Shown in pieces: positions 31,437-40,619 of a stretch of DNA of 64,000 bases. Position numbers and translations under genes: made by a program. A model generated the notes under the pieces. It searched no databases, was not told the origin of the DNA, and saw only the letters and a list, made by a program, of their open reading frames with translations. Each line of letters opens with the position of its first letter. Within the stretch, counting starts at the first letter, position 1. Source of the DNA: Micromonospora wenchangensis (GTDB taxonomy: Bacteria; Actinomycetota; Actinomycetes; Mycobacteriales; Micromonosporaceae); contig NZ_MZMV01000024.1 in NCBI RefSeq assembly GCF_002210435.1, positions 1 to 64,000 of the forward strand. Reading direction: 5' to 3'.

Positions 31437-33387
31437 GCCGGCCGGACGGGTCGGGCTCCGGCCCGGCGTCGGCGGGGGCGGTGGTGGTCGGACCCGGACC
31501 GGCCGGCGTCGGCTCGGCGAACTCCGGGGTGACGTCCGGCTGCCCTGCCCCGTCCCCGGCGGCCACCGGCGCGGCGGTCTCCGGCTCGGCGTCGGGGACG
31601 GTCGCGGCGGCGTCGGCCGGCAGGTCGGAGTCCCCGTCGTCGTCGGGGCCGCCGTGCTGCGGGTGCGCCGGCAGCGACCCGGCCAGCGCCAGCACCGAGC
31701 GCAGCAGCGGCAGGGCGGCCAGCGCGTTCGCCCCCTCACCCAGGTCGAGCCGCAGGTCCAGCAGCGGGGTCAGGCCGAGCACGTCGGCGGCGAGCCGCAC
31801 CGCCGGGTGACCGCCGTGGTCGACCAGCAGGCACCAGTGCCGGGCCTGGCCGGCCAGATCCCGGGCGACCATGCCGGCGGCCAGCCCGACCGGCCCGTCG
31901 AGCAGCACCGGCACCCGGCGGGCGGTCGCCCCGAGCAGCACCCCGCAGGCCACCGCCACGTCACCGCCACCCAGCTCGGCCAGGATGTCCTTGGCGTCGC
32001 GGGGGGAGCGGCGGGTGCGGTGCAGCGCGTCGCGGACCGTCGCGCACCGCACCATCCAGGCCGCGTCGTCGATCTCGCCGTCGGCGGTGTGCACCCGGCC
32101 GAGCACCGTCGGGGCCTCCGCGCCGGCCGTCGCGACCAGCACCGCCGCGGCGGCGGCCTCCGCGCCCGCGCCGCACGCCCCCAGCACCAGCAGCCGTACG
32201 CCCGCCTCGGCGGCCTCCTCGGCCAGCCGCCAGCCGTAGCGCAGCGCCGACTCGACGGTGTCGGCGTCCAGCGCCGGCCCGTGCTCGATCGGCGCGGCCG
32301 GCGGGGCGTCCACCACCTGCAGACCGGCCCCGTTCTCGGCGGCCAGCCGGGCCAGCGCCCCCCGGCCGGCGCGGGCCTGCCGGGCCAGCCGGGTCGACTC
32401 GCCGACCGGTGCCCCGGCCGCCACGCCACCGGTGTGGTCGCCGTGCAGCAGCAGCACCCGGACGTCCGTCCACGGCGTCGGGGTGGGGGTGCCCTGGGTG
32501 GCGGCGGCGAACTCGACCACCCGTTCCAGCACGCCCAGCCCGGCCCTCGGCAGGTCCAGGGTGCCGAGCCGCTGCACCGCCTGCGGGCCGGCGTACTCGT
32601 CGGGCATCGGCAGTTCCATGCCGGGCTGGATGACCAGGCCGGTGGCGACCACCGGCAGCGCCATGGTCGGCGTGGTCCAGGTCGTGCCGGCCGGGGTCCG
32701 CGGGGCCGGCGGCACGGTGGGGGTGAGCACCTCCGGCAGCGGCCCGTCGGCCGGGACCGTCGCGGCGGCGGCCGGGACGGCACCGTCCGTCCCGTCGGCC
32801 GGGGCGGCCCGGGTGGGTACGTCGACCGGCGGGAGCGGCGCGGACGGCTTCAGCCAGGCCGGCTGGCCGGCGACCACCAGCGCGACCGCGTCGCAGGCGT
32901 CCGCGACGGCCCGGTTGGCGGCGCCCAGCGCGTCGGCGAACGCCCGCCCCAGCGGGGTGGTCGGCACCAGCGACAGCCCCACCTCCGGGCTGACCAGGAC
33001 GATCCGCGCCTCGCTGGCGCGTACCGCGTCGGCCAGTTCGGTGATGGTGGCGACGTCGTCGGCCGGCTGGTGGGCCGGGTCGAGCAGCACGGTCACCCAA
33101 CCGCCCAGGTCGTCCACGAGCAGCGTCTCGTTCGGGCCGGCTGAGGCGAGCACGTCGGCCAGCCGGCGCGGGTCGTCGGCGGTCTCCTCGGTGGTCCAGC
33201 TCCCCGGCCGGCGGGCCCGGTGGGCGGCCAGCCGGGTGGCCCACTCGGTGTCGTCCGGGTCGGCGGCGGCCGAGGTCGCCACGTAGCGCACCGTGGGCGC
33301 GTCGGCCACCAGGGACTCGGCGAACTCCGACTTGCCCGAACGGATACCGCCGAGCACCAGGACCGTGTTCCACCCCTCAACCGACAT
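31426..33387 (-). CDS. CobU-CobT fusion: adenosylcobinamide kinase/guanylyltransferase and DMB phosphoribosyltransferase
   Basis: The 653-residue protein joins two nucleotide-loop assembly enzymes. Residues 1 to about 185 are CobU, with the P-loop GGIRSGKS (13-20), HRARRPGSWTT, and LVDDLGGWV. An Ala/Pro-rich linker (about 185-245) leads to a CobT domain (about 245-585). This contains HGDHTGGVAAGAP, the LGRVHTADGEIDD region and DLGEGANAL with the catalytic glutamate of CobT. A low-complexity acidic tail of about 70 residues ends the chain. CobU activates cobinamide as the GDP form; CobT makes alpha-ribazole phosphate; CobS, encoded next, joins them. Fusion is known in actinobacteria. No cobalamin riboswitch is seen upstream. 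Confidence 0.9.
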   Translation of the reverse strand: MSVEGWNTVLVLGGIRSGKSEFAESLVADAPTVRYVATSAAADPDDTEWATRLAAHRARRPGSWTTEETADDPRRLADVLASAGPNETLLVDDLGGWVTVLLDPAHQPADDVATITELADAVRASEARIVLVSPEVGLSLVPTTPLGRAFADALGAANRAVADACDAVALVVAGQPAWLKPSAPLPPVDVPTRAAPADGTDGAVPAAAATVPADGPLPEVLTPTVPPAPRTPAGTTWTTPTMALPVVATGLVIQPGMELPMPDEYAGPQAVQRLGTLDLPRAGLGVLERVVEFAAATQGTPTPTPWTDVRVLLLHGDHTGGVAAGAPVGESTRLARQARAGRGALARLAAENGAGLQVVDAPPAAPIEHGPALDADTVESALRYGWRLAEEAAEAGVRLLVLGACGAGAEAAAAAVLVATAGAEAPTVLGRVHTADGEIDDAAWMVRCATVRDALHRTRRSPRDAKDILAELGGGDVAVACGVLLGATARRVPVLLDGPVGLAAGMVARDLAGQARHWCLLVDHGGHPAVRLAADVLGLTPLLDLRLDLGEGANALAALPLLRSVLALAGSLPAHPQHGGPDDDGDSDLPADAAATVPDAEPETAAPVAAGDGAGQPDVTPEFAEPTPAGPGPTTTAPADAGPEPDPSGRRAG

Positions 33388-33555
33388 GCCCGTACCTTAA
33401 GGCCGCCCGACCCGGCCCCGCCCGCCGGCCCGGACCCGTCACGCTGGGCGGAACCCGGGTGCGGGGGCGTGCGTGCGGTGCGCGGCGGTGCCGGCCGACT
33501 ACGCTTGCGGGGATCCGTCCCCCGGGGACGGTTGAGCGGCGAGGGGAGACGCGGC

Positions 33556-33756
33556 ATGGCGTGGAGCTGGCGGTACGAGGGCACGGACGGCGCAGCGGTC
33601 GACGGGCCGGCGGAGACGTTCAGCAGCCAGGCGGACGCCGAGTCCTGGATCGGCCAGACCTGGCGGGAGCTCGCCTCGTCCGGCGTCACCGCGGTCACGC
33701 TCGTCGAGGACGACCGGGTCGACTACCGGATGAGCCTGCTGCCGACGGCGGAGTGA
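33556..33756 (+). CDS. Small conserved hypothetical protein
   Basis: This 66-residue protein (MAWSWRYEGTDGAAV ... DYRMSLLPTAE) is acidic with two tryptophan-rich patches and no membrane segment. AGGGGAG seven bases before the ATG supports the start. Its TGA overlaps the ATG of the downstream site-2 protease gene as TGATG, so the two are translationally coupled. No function is recognised; a partner or regulator of the protease is an inference from coupling. Confidence 0.75.
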   Translation: MAWSWRYEGTDGAAVDGPAETFSSQADAESWIGQTWRELASSGVTAVTLVEDDRVDYRMSLLPTAE

Positions 33757-34553
33757 TGGCGGGCGACCGCCCGGGGGGCGAGCCGCTGGTGCTCGGTGTG
33801 CCCCGGGCGGCGTTCCGGCCCAGCCCGGTCTTCCTGGCCCTGGTCGCGCTCTTCGTGACCAGCGGCGTGCTCACCTGGAACGGGGTCGGCAACGTCCGGT
33901 TCGACGTGTTCCTCTTCGTCGTCTCCGGCTGGCTGGTCTCGCTGTGCCTGCACGAGTACGCGCACGCCGTGGTCGCCTACCGGGCCGGCGACCGGGACAT
34001 CGCCCACCGGGGCTACCTGACCTTGAACCCGCTGAAGTACACCCACCCGCTGCTGTCGATCGTGCTGCCGGTGGTGGTGGTGCTGCTCGGCGGCATCGGC
34101 CTGCCCGGCGGGGCGGTCTGGGTGGACCGGCACGCCATCCCGGGCCGGCTGCGGCACACCCTGGTCAGCCTCGCCGGCCCGGCCACCAACGTGCTGTTCA
34201 CCCTGCTGCTGGTGGTGGTGCTGCGGGTGGGCATCGACGCGGGCGGCCCGGTCGAGTTCTGGGCCGGGGTGGCGCTGCTGGCGTTCCTCCAGCTCACCGC
34301 GAGCGTGCTGAACCTGCTGCCGGTGCCCGGCCTGGACGGCGGCAACATGATCCAGCCGTGGCTCAGCCCGCAGTACCGCCGGATGTACGACCTCTTCGCG
34401 CCGTTCGGGTTCATCCTGCTGTTCGCGCTGCTGTGGAACCCGCGCATCGGCGGCTGGTTCTTCAGCGCCGTGTTCTGGCTCAGCGACCTGCTGGGGCTGC
34501 CGCCGTGGCTCTACGGCACCGCGCTGTCCCTGATCCGGTTCTGGCAGAACTGA
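33756..34553 (+). CDS. Site-2 protease family zinc metallopeptidase (M50)
   Basis: This is a 265-residue intramembrane metalloprotease with about six membrane segments. The zinc-binding HEYAH lies at residues 66-70 within a hydrophobic helix, and the third ligand is in LNLLPVPGLDGGNM near residues 185-198. The sequence RRGYLTLNP-like HRGYLTLNPLKYTHPLLSIVLP is typical of this compact group without PDZ or CBS domains. Such enzymes cleave membrane-bound substrates such as anti-sigma factors; no such gene is nearby. The start ATG at 33756 shares a base with the preceding stop. Confidence 0.88.
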   Translation: MAGDRPGGEPLVLGVPRAAFRPSPVFLALVALFVTSGVLTWNGVGNVRFDVFLFVVSGWLVSLCLHEYAHAVVAYRAGDRDIAHRGYLTLNPLKYTHPLLSIVLPVVVVLLGGIGLPGGAVWVDRHAIPGRLRHTLVSLAGPATNVLFTLLLVVVLRVGIDAGGPVEFWAGVALLAFLQLTASVLNLLPVPGLDGGNMIQPWLSPQYRRMYDLFAPFGFILLFALLWNPRIGGWFFSAVFWLSDLLGLPPWLYGTALSLIRFWQN

Positions 34554-34592
34554 CCGCACCCCACCCCGCGACGATCCCGGGGTGGGGTGCGG
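34554..34592. terminator. Hairpin terminator between site-2 protease and aldo/keto reductase genes
   Basis: A 15-bp perfect inverted repeat (34554-34568 with 34578-34592) starts directly at the protease stop codon and separates convergent genes. Confidence 0.82.
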
Positions 34593-34602
34593 CCGGAGCC
34601 GG

Positions 34603-35601
34603 TCAGGGCCGCTTGGCCGGGCTCTCCGTCTTGGCCGGGTCGCGCTCGGTGACCGGGGCGACGATGTCGTCGATGGCCTTGAGCAGGTCGGCCTCCAGGG
34701 TCACCCCGGCGGCCTTGACGTTGTCGTGCACCTGCTCCGGGCGGGACGCGCCGATGATCGCCGAGGCGACGTTGGGGTTCTGCAACACCCAGGCGACGGC
34801 GAGCTGCGGCATGGTCAGCCCGGCCTGCTCGGCGAGCGGCTTGAGCTGCTGCACCCGGGTCAGCACCTCGTCGTTGAGCCACTGCGCGATGAAGTTCGCG
34901 CCGGACTTCTCGTCGGTGGCCCGGGAACCGGCGGGCGGCGGCTGACCCGGCAGGTACTTGCCGGACAGCACCCCCTGCGCCATCGGCGACCAGACGATCT
35001 GGGAGATGCCCAGCTCCTCGCTGGCCGGCACCACCTCGGCCTCGATGACCCGCCACAGCATCGAGTACTGCGGCTGGTTGGACACCAGCGGGATGCGCAG
35101 CTCCCGGGCGAGGGCGTGCGCCTCGCGCAGCTGCGACGCCTTCCACTCCGAGACGCCGATGTAGTGCGCCTTGCCGGCGTGCACGACGTCGGCGAACGCC
35201 TCCATCGTCTCCTCCAGCGGCGTGCTGTAGTCGTACCGGTGGGCCTGGTAGAGGTCCACGTGGTCGGTCTGGAGCCGACGCAGCGAGCCGTCGATCGACT
35301 CCATGATGTGCTTGCGGGACAGGCCACGGTCGTTGCGGCCGGGACCGGTCGGCCAGTAGACCTTCGTGAAGATCTCCAGCCCCTCCCGGCGCTCCCCGGC
35401 CAGCGCCTTGCCGAGGACCGTCTCGGCCCGCGTACCGGCATAGACGTCGGCGGTGTCGAAGGTGGTGATGCCGGTGTCCAGGGCGGCCCGGACACACGCC
35501 AGCGCCGCCTCCTCCTCGACCTGCGAACCGTGGGTGATCCAGTTGCCGTACGAGATCTCACTGACCATGAGGCCCGAGCGGCCAAGGTGTCGGAATTCCA
35601 T
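34603..35601 (-). CDS. Aldo/keto reductase, potassium-channel beta-subunit-like
   Basis: This 332-residue TIM-barrel AKR is of the group with yeast YajO/Kv-beta-like proteins. It has MEFRHLGRSGLMVSEISYGNW, the catalytic FDTADVYAGTRAETVLGKAL, the lysine in IFTKVYWPTG, DHVDLYQAHRYD, and the cofactor-binding AIIGASRPEQV near the C-terminus. It uses NADPH to reduce carbonyl compounds; the physiological substrate is unknown. It is not closely similar to the AKR at 16.4 kb, whose C-terminus and loops differ. A monocistronic unit is likely, with a terminator beyond its stop. Confidence 0.9.
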   Translation of the reverse strand: MEFRHLGRSGLMVSEISYGNWITHGSQVEEEAALACVRAALDTGITTFDTADVYAGTRAETVLGKALAGERREGLEIFTKVYWPTGPGRNDRGLSRKHIMESIDGSLRRLQTDHVDLYQAHRYDYSTPLEETMEAFADVVHAGKAHYIGVSEWKASQLREAHALARELRIPLVSNQPQYSMLWRVIEAEVVPASEELGISQIVWSPMAQGVLSGKYLPGQPPPAGSRATDEKSGANFIAQWLNDEVLTRVQQLKPLAEQAGLTMPQLAVAWVLQNPNVASAIIGASRPEQVHDNVKAAGVTLEADLLKAIDDIVAPVTERDPAKTESPAKRP

Positions 35602-35652
35602 GCTCCGACCCTAGCCCCGTCCGGTGCCGGGCACCCGTCGGCGCAACCGGCG

Positions 35653-38600
35653 TCAGAGCACCGGGTGGGTGTCGGCGAGCAGCCTGTCGATCTCCGATAC
35701 CACCGTGTCCCAGTCCGGGTGGACCGGCGGGATCAGCGGCTCACCCCGCCGGTCCAGCGCCCCCCAGTGGTTCATCCCGTCGCCGACCAGGAACGCCACC
35801 GGGTGCACCACCAGCGCCGGGTGCACCGGCCGGACCAGCACGGTGCCGGTGCGGTCGAGCACCCCCCGCCGGCCGGCCAACTCCACCACGGCCAGCCCCT
35901 CGTCGGTGAACCCGTCGAGACGGCGGCCGTCGGACAGCGTCGTGTCGATCCCGTGGTAGCGCGGCGGGACGACCAACCGACCGTGCCGGTCCACCGCCCC
36001 CCAGCCGCCCCGGCGTACCGCCGCCACCCCGGCCCGGAACGGCCTGACCTCCTCGAAGCCCGCCGGCACCACCACCGTCCCGTCCGGTTCGATCGCCGAC
36101 CAGTCGGCGTCGCCGCCCTGCGACACCCAGGCCAGGCCGTCGGAGAAGGCCAGCACCCGGGCGTACGCGGGACCGAGCAGGACGCCGCCGGTCTCGTCGA
36201 TCAGCTCCCACCCGGCCTGGTCGGGGCGGCGTACCCAGGCCATCCGCTCGTGGAACGGCTGCGCCTCGACGTACCGGTAGTCGACGACGAGTTCACCGTC
36301 GGTGTCGGCGTACCCCCAGCGACCCTGGCCGTCGTGCGTGGGGCGCGGGGACCGGCGGCCGTGCCGCACCTCGTCCCGACTACGCGGGTACGGCCCGAAG
36401 CCGCCCCGGCCCGCCGCGCGGGCGTGCACCGCGTCCAGGCACACCGCGATCCGGTCGGTCAGCTCCGCGTCCTCGGCCCGGTACAGGTCCAGGGCCCGTT
36501 CGAAGTGTCCACACGCCTCGATCAACCGGCCCTGGTCGTAGCAGGACCGGCCGGCGTGCTCGTGCAGCGCCGAGCGCAGCCGGTCCGGCAGTTCCGTCGA
36601 GTTGGCCTCGGTGAACAGCCGGTCGGCCTCGGCGAACTCACCCTTCCACCGCAGCGCCTCGGCCAGCCGCGCCCGGGCCAGTGCGGTACGCCGCAGCTCA
36701 CCTGTCGCCTCCGCGTAGGTCAACGCGAGCCGGCCGTCGGCCACCGCGTCGTCCAGGTCGTCGACCAGCCGGGACAGCACCGCCCGCAGGCTGAGCAGCC
36801 GGGCACGGGCCCGGTTGTCCAGGGCCGAGGCGAGCTTCTCGGTCAACCGACGGCGGACGATCCGTAGCTCCGCCGGATCGTCGACCACCTCGCGCAGGGT
36901 CTCCGGGTCCAACCGCCACCGGTAGCCGGCGAGCACCTGTTCCGGATCGGTCGGCCGGGCCGCCGTCGCGGCGTCCCCGGGTGCGGCCGGGACGCCCACG
37001 GTCGGGCCCGCAGCGGCGGCCCGGTCTTCGGTGACCCGGTCTCCGGTGGCCCCCCGCTGCGTGGTGCGGGCCCGGTCCGTGTCCGTCTGTGGGTCCGTGT
37101 CCGCCGGCCGGTCGGTGCCTGCCGGCCGGTCCGGGATGGTGGCCCGGTCGTCGGGCTCAGCCCGGTCCGGGGCGGCGGTCCGGTCGGTGCCTGCCGGCCG
37201 GTCCGTGGTGCCGGCCCGGTCCTCGGTCGCCACCGGAGCGGTGGCGGTGGGTCGGTCCGGGGGTGCCGCCCGGTCCGCAGTCGCGCGGGGGTCCACCGGG
37301 ACGGTCCGGTCCGGCGAGGGCGGTCCGTGCTGCTCGCCGACAGTCACCGTGGCTGCCGGACCGCCACCGCCCGTCCCGCCACCGCCCGTCCCGGTGCCGT
37401 CGGTCACGGTGCCGTCGGTCAGGGTGCTGCCCGGTCCGGTGCCGTCGGTCACGGCGCTGCCCGGTCCGGTGCCGTCGGTCAGGGCACTGGCCGGTCCGGT
37501 GCCGTCGGGTTCGGTCCGGGTGGGGGTGGTGCGGGACGGCTCGTCGTCTCCGGTGCCGGTGCCGGCCGGACCGGTGCCGGTCGATGCGGTGTCGCCCGGA
37601 TCGGTGCGGGCCGCTCCGTCGTCCTCCGTGGTGGTGCCGGCCGGTCCGGGGTCCGTCGGCCGGGTGCCGGCGGGACCGGTACGGGCCGGGTCGTCGCGTC
37701 CCACCGCGGTGCCGACCGGGCCGGCCCCGGCCGTGGCGGTGCCGGCCGGTGGGGCCGTGGCGGTACCGGGCCGCGCACCGCCGGGCAGGGCGCTGCCGGG
37801 CAGGCCGATGTCGGCCAGGGCGGACTCGGGCAGGCCGGTGTCGGGCCGGGCGGTCCCGGGCAGGTCGGTGACGGTGCTGCCGGTGACGGGGGCGGGGGAG
37901 ACCGGGACGGTGCGGTCGGGGACGGCCGCCGGGACGGCGTGGTCGCCGGCCGGGTCGGTACCGGTGGGGGCGACCGGGGTGAACCTCTGCGTCGGGCCGG
38001 CGTCGGCGTCCACCGTGTCGGACCGGTTCTGCGGGCTCGTCCCGGCCGGAACGTCCGGCGGCGTGACCGGGTCCGGCGTCGCGGGCGGACCACTCCCGGC
38101 GGTGCCGAGGGTCGCGCCGAACGGATCGGGGGCGTCGAGCAGGGCGTCGGGGGTCGCCGGTACGGAACGCCCGGCACGGGGTGGCCCGGCTGCGGCTCCG
38201 ACGTCGGCCGGGCCGTCCACGGTGTGCGGCTCGGCCCCGGCGGCGACGGCGGGCCGCCCACCGGGGTCGGCGGGGTCGCCGGCCGGGATGGTCGACCGGC
38301 CCGGGTCGCCGGTGGTGCCCGATGGGACCGGACCCGGGTCGGTGGGGTGCGACGGGGGTGCCGGCGAGCGGGGCACGGGTACCTCCGCGCCACCGGTCGG
38401 CGTCCCGTCGGGCGCGGCCGGGCGGCCGGCCGTGGCCGGGTCCGGCGCGGTGCCGTCCGCCGTGGTGCGGTCCGTCGGGGTGGCCGGGGTGGGGGTCGAC
38501 CGGCCGGGCCGGAACCAGGCCGCCGAACCTTCCGACGGGGGCCGGGTGGCGCTGCCGGGACGGTCGGTGCCGCCGGTCACCGGTGCCGGTGGAACGTACC

Positions 38601-40458
38601 GGCGGGGCCGGTCGGGGGTGATCTCCAGGGCCGGCCGGTCGGTGGCGGGTGCCGCCGGGGGCCGGCCGCCGGTGCCCGGCTCGGTGGGCCGGTCGGTCCC
38701 GGTGGCGGGTGCGACCGGGGGACGTCCGGTGGGCCGGTCGACCGGTGGCGTGCTCTCCGGCGGCCGGCGGAACTCGATGTGCAACCGGGCGGCCGGCGGC
38801 GCGGAGACCGGGGTGGGCTGGTCCGGGGCGGGGACGGGCGGCCGGCCGGCGGCGTGGCGCTTGCGGGTGGGCAGCTCGGCGGGGGACGCGGGGGCGTCCG
38901 GCGGCAGGGGGGTCCGCCGGCCGGCCGCCGGGGCCGGCGCGTCGGAGCCACCCGGCCGGGTGCCGGCCGGCGGTGGGGGAGGACCGGGGCGGGGACCCCA
39001 CGGACCGGTCGCGGGCGGGCCCGCCGCAGTCGAGCCGGGGGGCGACGACACCGGGGCCGGTGACACCGGCAGCCCGGAGACCGGCGCCCCGGACACCGGG
39101 CGGCCGGACGGTGGGTCGAGGGGCGGCGTACCGACGCCGGGACGTCCCGGGGCCGCGCCGGGACGACGGTCGCCGGGCTGCCCCGGGCCGGTCCAGGCCG
39201 CCGGACGGTCCTCGTGGCGGGTGGGCGGCTCGGCCGGGTGCCGTGGGGGGTACGCCGGCCGGCCGTCGCGGCCGTGGTCCGGTTCCCGTGCCGGGCGGGG
39301 CCCGGTGCCGGTACGACCCCACGGCTCGCGGTACGGCTCGTCCTGCGGACGCAGGTCGGGGTACGCCACGTGGCGGGCCGCCGGTTCGTACGGCTGCGCG
39401 GGCCGGCGCTCGTCGTGGCCACGCGGGTGCTGCCACCGCTCCTCGGGGATGGCCGGCGTCGTCGACCGGCCGTCGTGGCGCGGCGGAGGGCCGGGCGGGG
39501 TGTCGTCGCGCGGGCGGACCGGCGGCTCGTCGTGGAGCGGGCGCTGCCACCGGTCCGGGTGCCCGTGGGCGGCGGGCCGCCGGTCGGTGTCCCGGCGGGG
39601 CGGGTCGTCCTCCCGGAACCGGGTGGGCAGGTCACCGCCCCGTGCCGGTCCGGCCGGGTACGGGTCGTACCGGTCGGCGGCGCGGTGGTGCGGCTCGTCG
39701 TCGACCCGGTGACCGGGTGCGGCGGTGGGGCGTTCGCTGGTGGTGCGTCGCCGGGGCGGGCCCTCGTCGGGTTCGCGCCGCCAGTCCGGTTCGGTGAACC
39801 GGTCGGGGCGGTCGCGGGGCGGCTCGTGGCGGGGCGCGGGGGACACGGGCGGGCGGCCGGGGGAGACCGGCGTGATCCCGGGGGCGCTGCGCTCCTGCCG
39901 GGGCGGGCTGTCGTACCGGTCGGTGTCGGCCCGGTCGCGGTGCCAACCGGTCGGTGCCGGTTCGCCGCCGCCCCGGCGACGGTCCGACCAACTGACCCGG
40001 TCGGTCCGCCGGTCGACGTCGGGTCGGTCGTCGTGCCGCCCGGGTGCGGGCTGCCGGCGTTCCCGTTGCCAGATCGGCTCGTCCGACGGCCGCCGGTACG
40101 CCTCGTCGGTGGGTGCCCGGTACGTCTCGTCCGTGGGTGCCCGGTACGTCTCGTCGGCCAGCCGGCGGTACGGGTCGTGGTCGCCGTGCCGCTCGTCGCG
40201 GGGGTCGTCCCGGCGGGGCGGCCCGTCGTCCAGGTCGGACCAGGACCGGCCGAGGTACGTGCCGTCGGAGCGGGTCGGGGCGAGCGGGGGCACCTCGGCG
40301 CGGCCGGAGGCGGTGACCCGTCCCCGGGGGTCGGCGTACTGCGAGCCGAGGTCGCCGGGATAGCGCTGGCCGGGGAACTGCGGGTGCCACTCGCTGGTCG
40401 GCTCGATCACCCAGGACGGTTCCGCGGGGGCGTCCCATCGGTCGGACCAGCCCGTCAC
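35653..40458 (-). CDS. Giant disordered protein with C-terminal TPR and WG repeats
   Basis: The predicted protein has 1601 residues. Residues 1 to about 1170 are low-complexity Pro/Arg/Asp/Gly/Thr-rich sequence expected to be disordered. They include tandem DETYRAPT units near residues 105-130, long Pro/Arg stretches and a TGPGS-type ten-residue repeat around residues 985-1020. Residues about 1170-1370 form TPR-like helical pairs (ALARARLAEALRWKGEFAEADRLF, ACGHFERALDLYRAED). Residues about 1376-1601 contain WG repeats, including GRWGYADTDGELVVD, GGWGAVDRHGRLVVPPRY and NHWGALDRRGEPLIPP. No signal peptide or membrane segment is seen. Composition fits a cytoplasmic scaffold; the gene is divergent from an ABC-2 exporter. 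Function unknown. Confidence 0.8.
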   Translation of the reverse strand: MTGWSDRWDAPAEPSWVIEPTSEWHPQFPGQRYPGDLGSQYADPRGRVTASGRAEVPPLAPTRSDGTYLGRSWSDLDDGPPRRDDPRDERHGDHDPYRRLADETYRAPTDETYRAPTDEAYRRPSDEPIWQRERRQPAPGRHDDRPDVDRRTDRVSWSDRRRGGGEPAPTGWHRDRADTDRYDSPPRQERSAPGITPVSPGRPPVSPAPRHEPPRDRPDRFTEPDWRREPDEGPPRRRTTSERPTAAPGHRVDDEPHHRAADRYDPYPAGPARGGDLPTRFREDDPPRRDTDRRPAAHGHPDRWQRPLHDEPPVRPRDDTPPGPPPRHDGRSTTPAIPEERWQHPRGHDERRPAQPYEPAARHVAYPDLRPQDEPYREPWGRTGTGPRPAREPDHGRDGRPAYPPRHPAEPPTRHEDRPAAWTGPGQPGDRRPGAAPGRPGVGTPPLDPPSGRPVSGAPVSGLPVSPAPVSSPPGSTAAGPPATGPWGPRPGPPPPPAGTRPGGSDAPAPAAGRRTPLPPDAPASPAELPTRKRHAAGRPPVPAPDQPTPVSAPPAARLHIEFRRPPESTPPVDRPTGRPPVAPATGTDRPTEPGTGGRPPAAPATDRPALEITPDRPRRYVPPAPVTGGTDRPGSATRPPSEGSAAWFRPGRSTPTPATPTDRTTADGTAPDPATAGRPAAPDGTPTGGAEVPVPRSPAPPSHPTDPGPVPSGTTGDPGRSTIPAGDPADPGGRPAVAAGAEPHTVDGPADVGAAAGPPRAGRSVPATPDALLDAPDPFGATLGTAGSGPPATPDPVTPPDVPAGTSPQNRSDTVDADAGPTQRFTPVAPTGTDPAGDHAVPAAVPDRTVPVSPAPVTGSTVTDLPGTARPDTGLPESALADIGLPGSALPGGARPGTATAPPAGTATAGAGPVGTAVGRDDPARTGPAGTRPTDPGPAGTTTEDDGAARTDPGDTASTGTGPAGTGTGDDEPSRTTPTRTEPDGTGPASALTDGTGPGSAVTDGTGPGSTLTDGTVTDGTGTGGGGTGGGGPAATVTVGEQHGPPSPDRTVPVDPRATADRAAPPDRPTATAPVATEDRAGTTDRPAGTDRTAAPDRAEPDDRATIPDRPAGTDRPADTDPQTDTDRARTTQRGATGDRVTEDRAAAAGPTVGVPAAPGDAATAARPTDPEQVLAGYRWRLDPETLREVVDDPAELRIVRRRLTEKLASALDNRARARLLSLRAVLSRLVDDLDDAVADGRLALTYAEATGELRRTALARARLAEALRWKGEFAEADRLFTEANSTELPDRLRSALHEHAGRSCYDQGRLIEACGHFERALDLYRAEDAELTDRIAVCLDAVHARAAGRGGFGPYPRSRDEVRHGRRSPRPTHDGQGRWGYADTDGELVVDYRYVEAQPFHERMAWVRRPDQAGWELIDETGGVLLGPAYARVLAFSDGLAWVSQGGDADWSAIEPDGTVVVPAGFEEVRPFRAGVAAVRRGGWGAVDRHGRLVVPPRYHGIDTTLSDGRRLDGFTDEGLAVVELAGRRGVLDRTGTVLVRPVHPALVVHPVAFLVGDGMNHWGALDRRGEPLIPPVHPDWDTVVSEIDRLLADTHPVL
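37396..37500. repeat. 30-bp tandem repeats inside the giant gene
   Basis: Three 30-bp units (37411-37440, 37441-37470, 37471-37500), differing at a few bases, follow a 15-bp partial copy. They encode a ten-residue repeat of the type TDGTGPGSAL on the minus strand. The in-frame unit length preserves the reading frame. Confidence 0.85.
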
Positions 40459-40619
40459 CGGGGGGCTCCGGGTCCACGCGTGCGGCGCGGCCCGATGCCC
40501 GGCTCGCGTCGCTCGCTCACGGCGGTGTCACCTCGTTGCAAATTGTCGTGCAGGGCGCCCCGGGATGCCGGTAGAGTCCCCCGTCCGGCATGGCGGGGCT
40601 GCGGAAGGAGGGTAACGGC

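Noticed and set aside
33388..33555. Cobalamin riboswitch upstream of cobU-cobT
   Set aside because: No B12-box-like sequence or supporting helices were found.
37031..39712. 893-residue open frame on the plus strand opposite the giant gene, and similar long antisense frames
   Set aside because: High GC content keeps antisense frames open; the product is low-complexity Val/Ser/Gly/Pro repeats mirroring the disordered coding region, without a ribosome binding site or domain.
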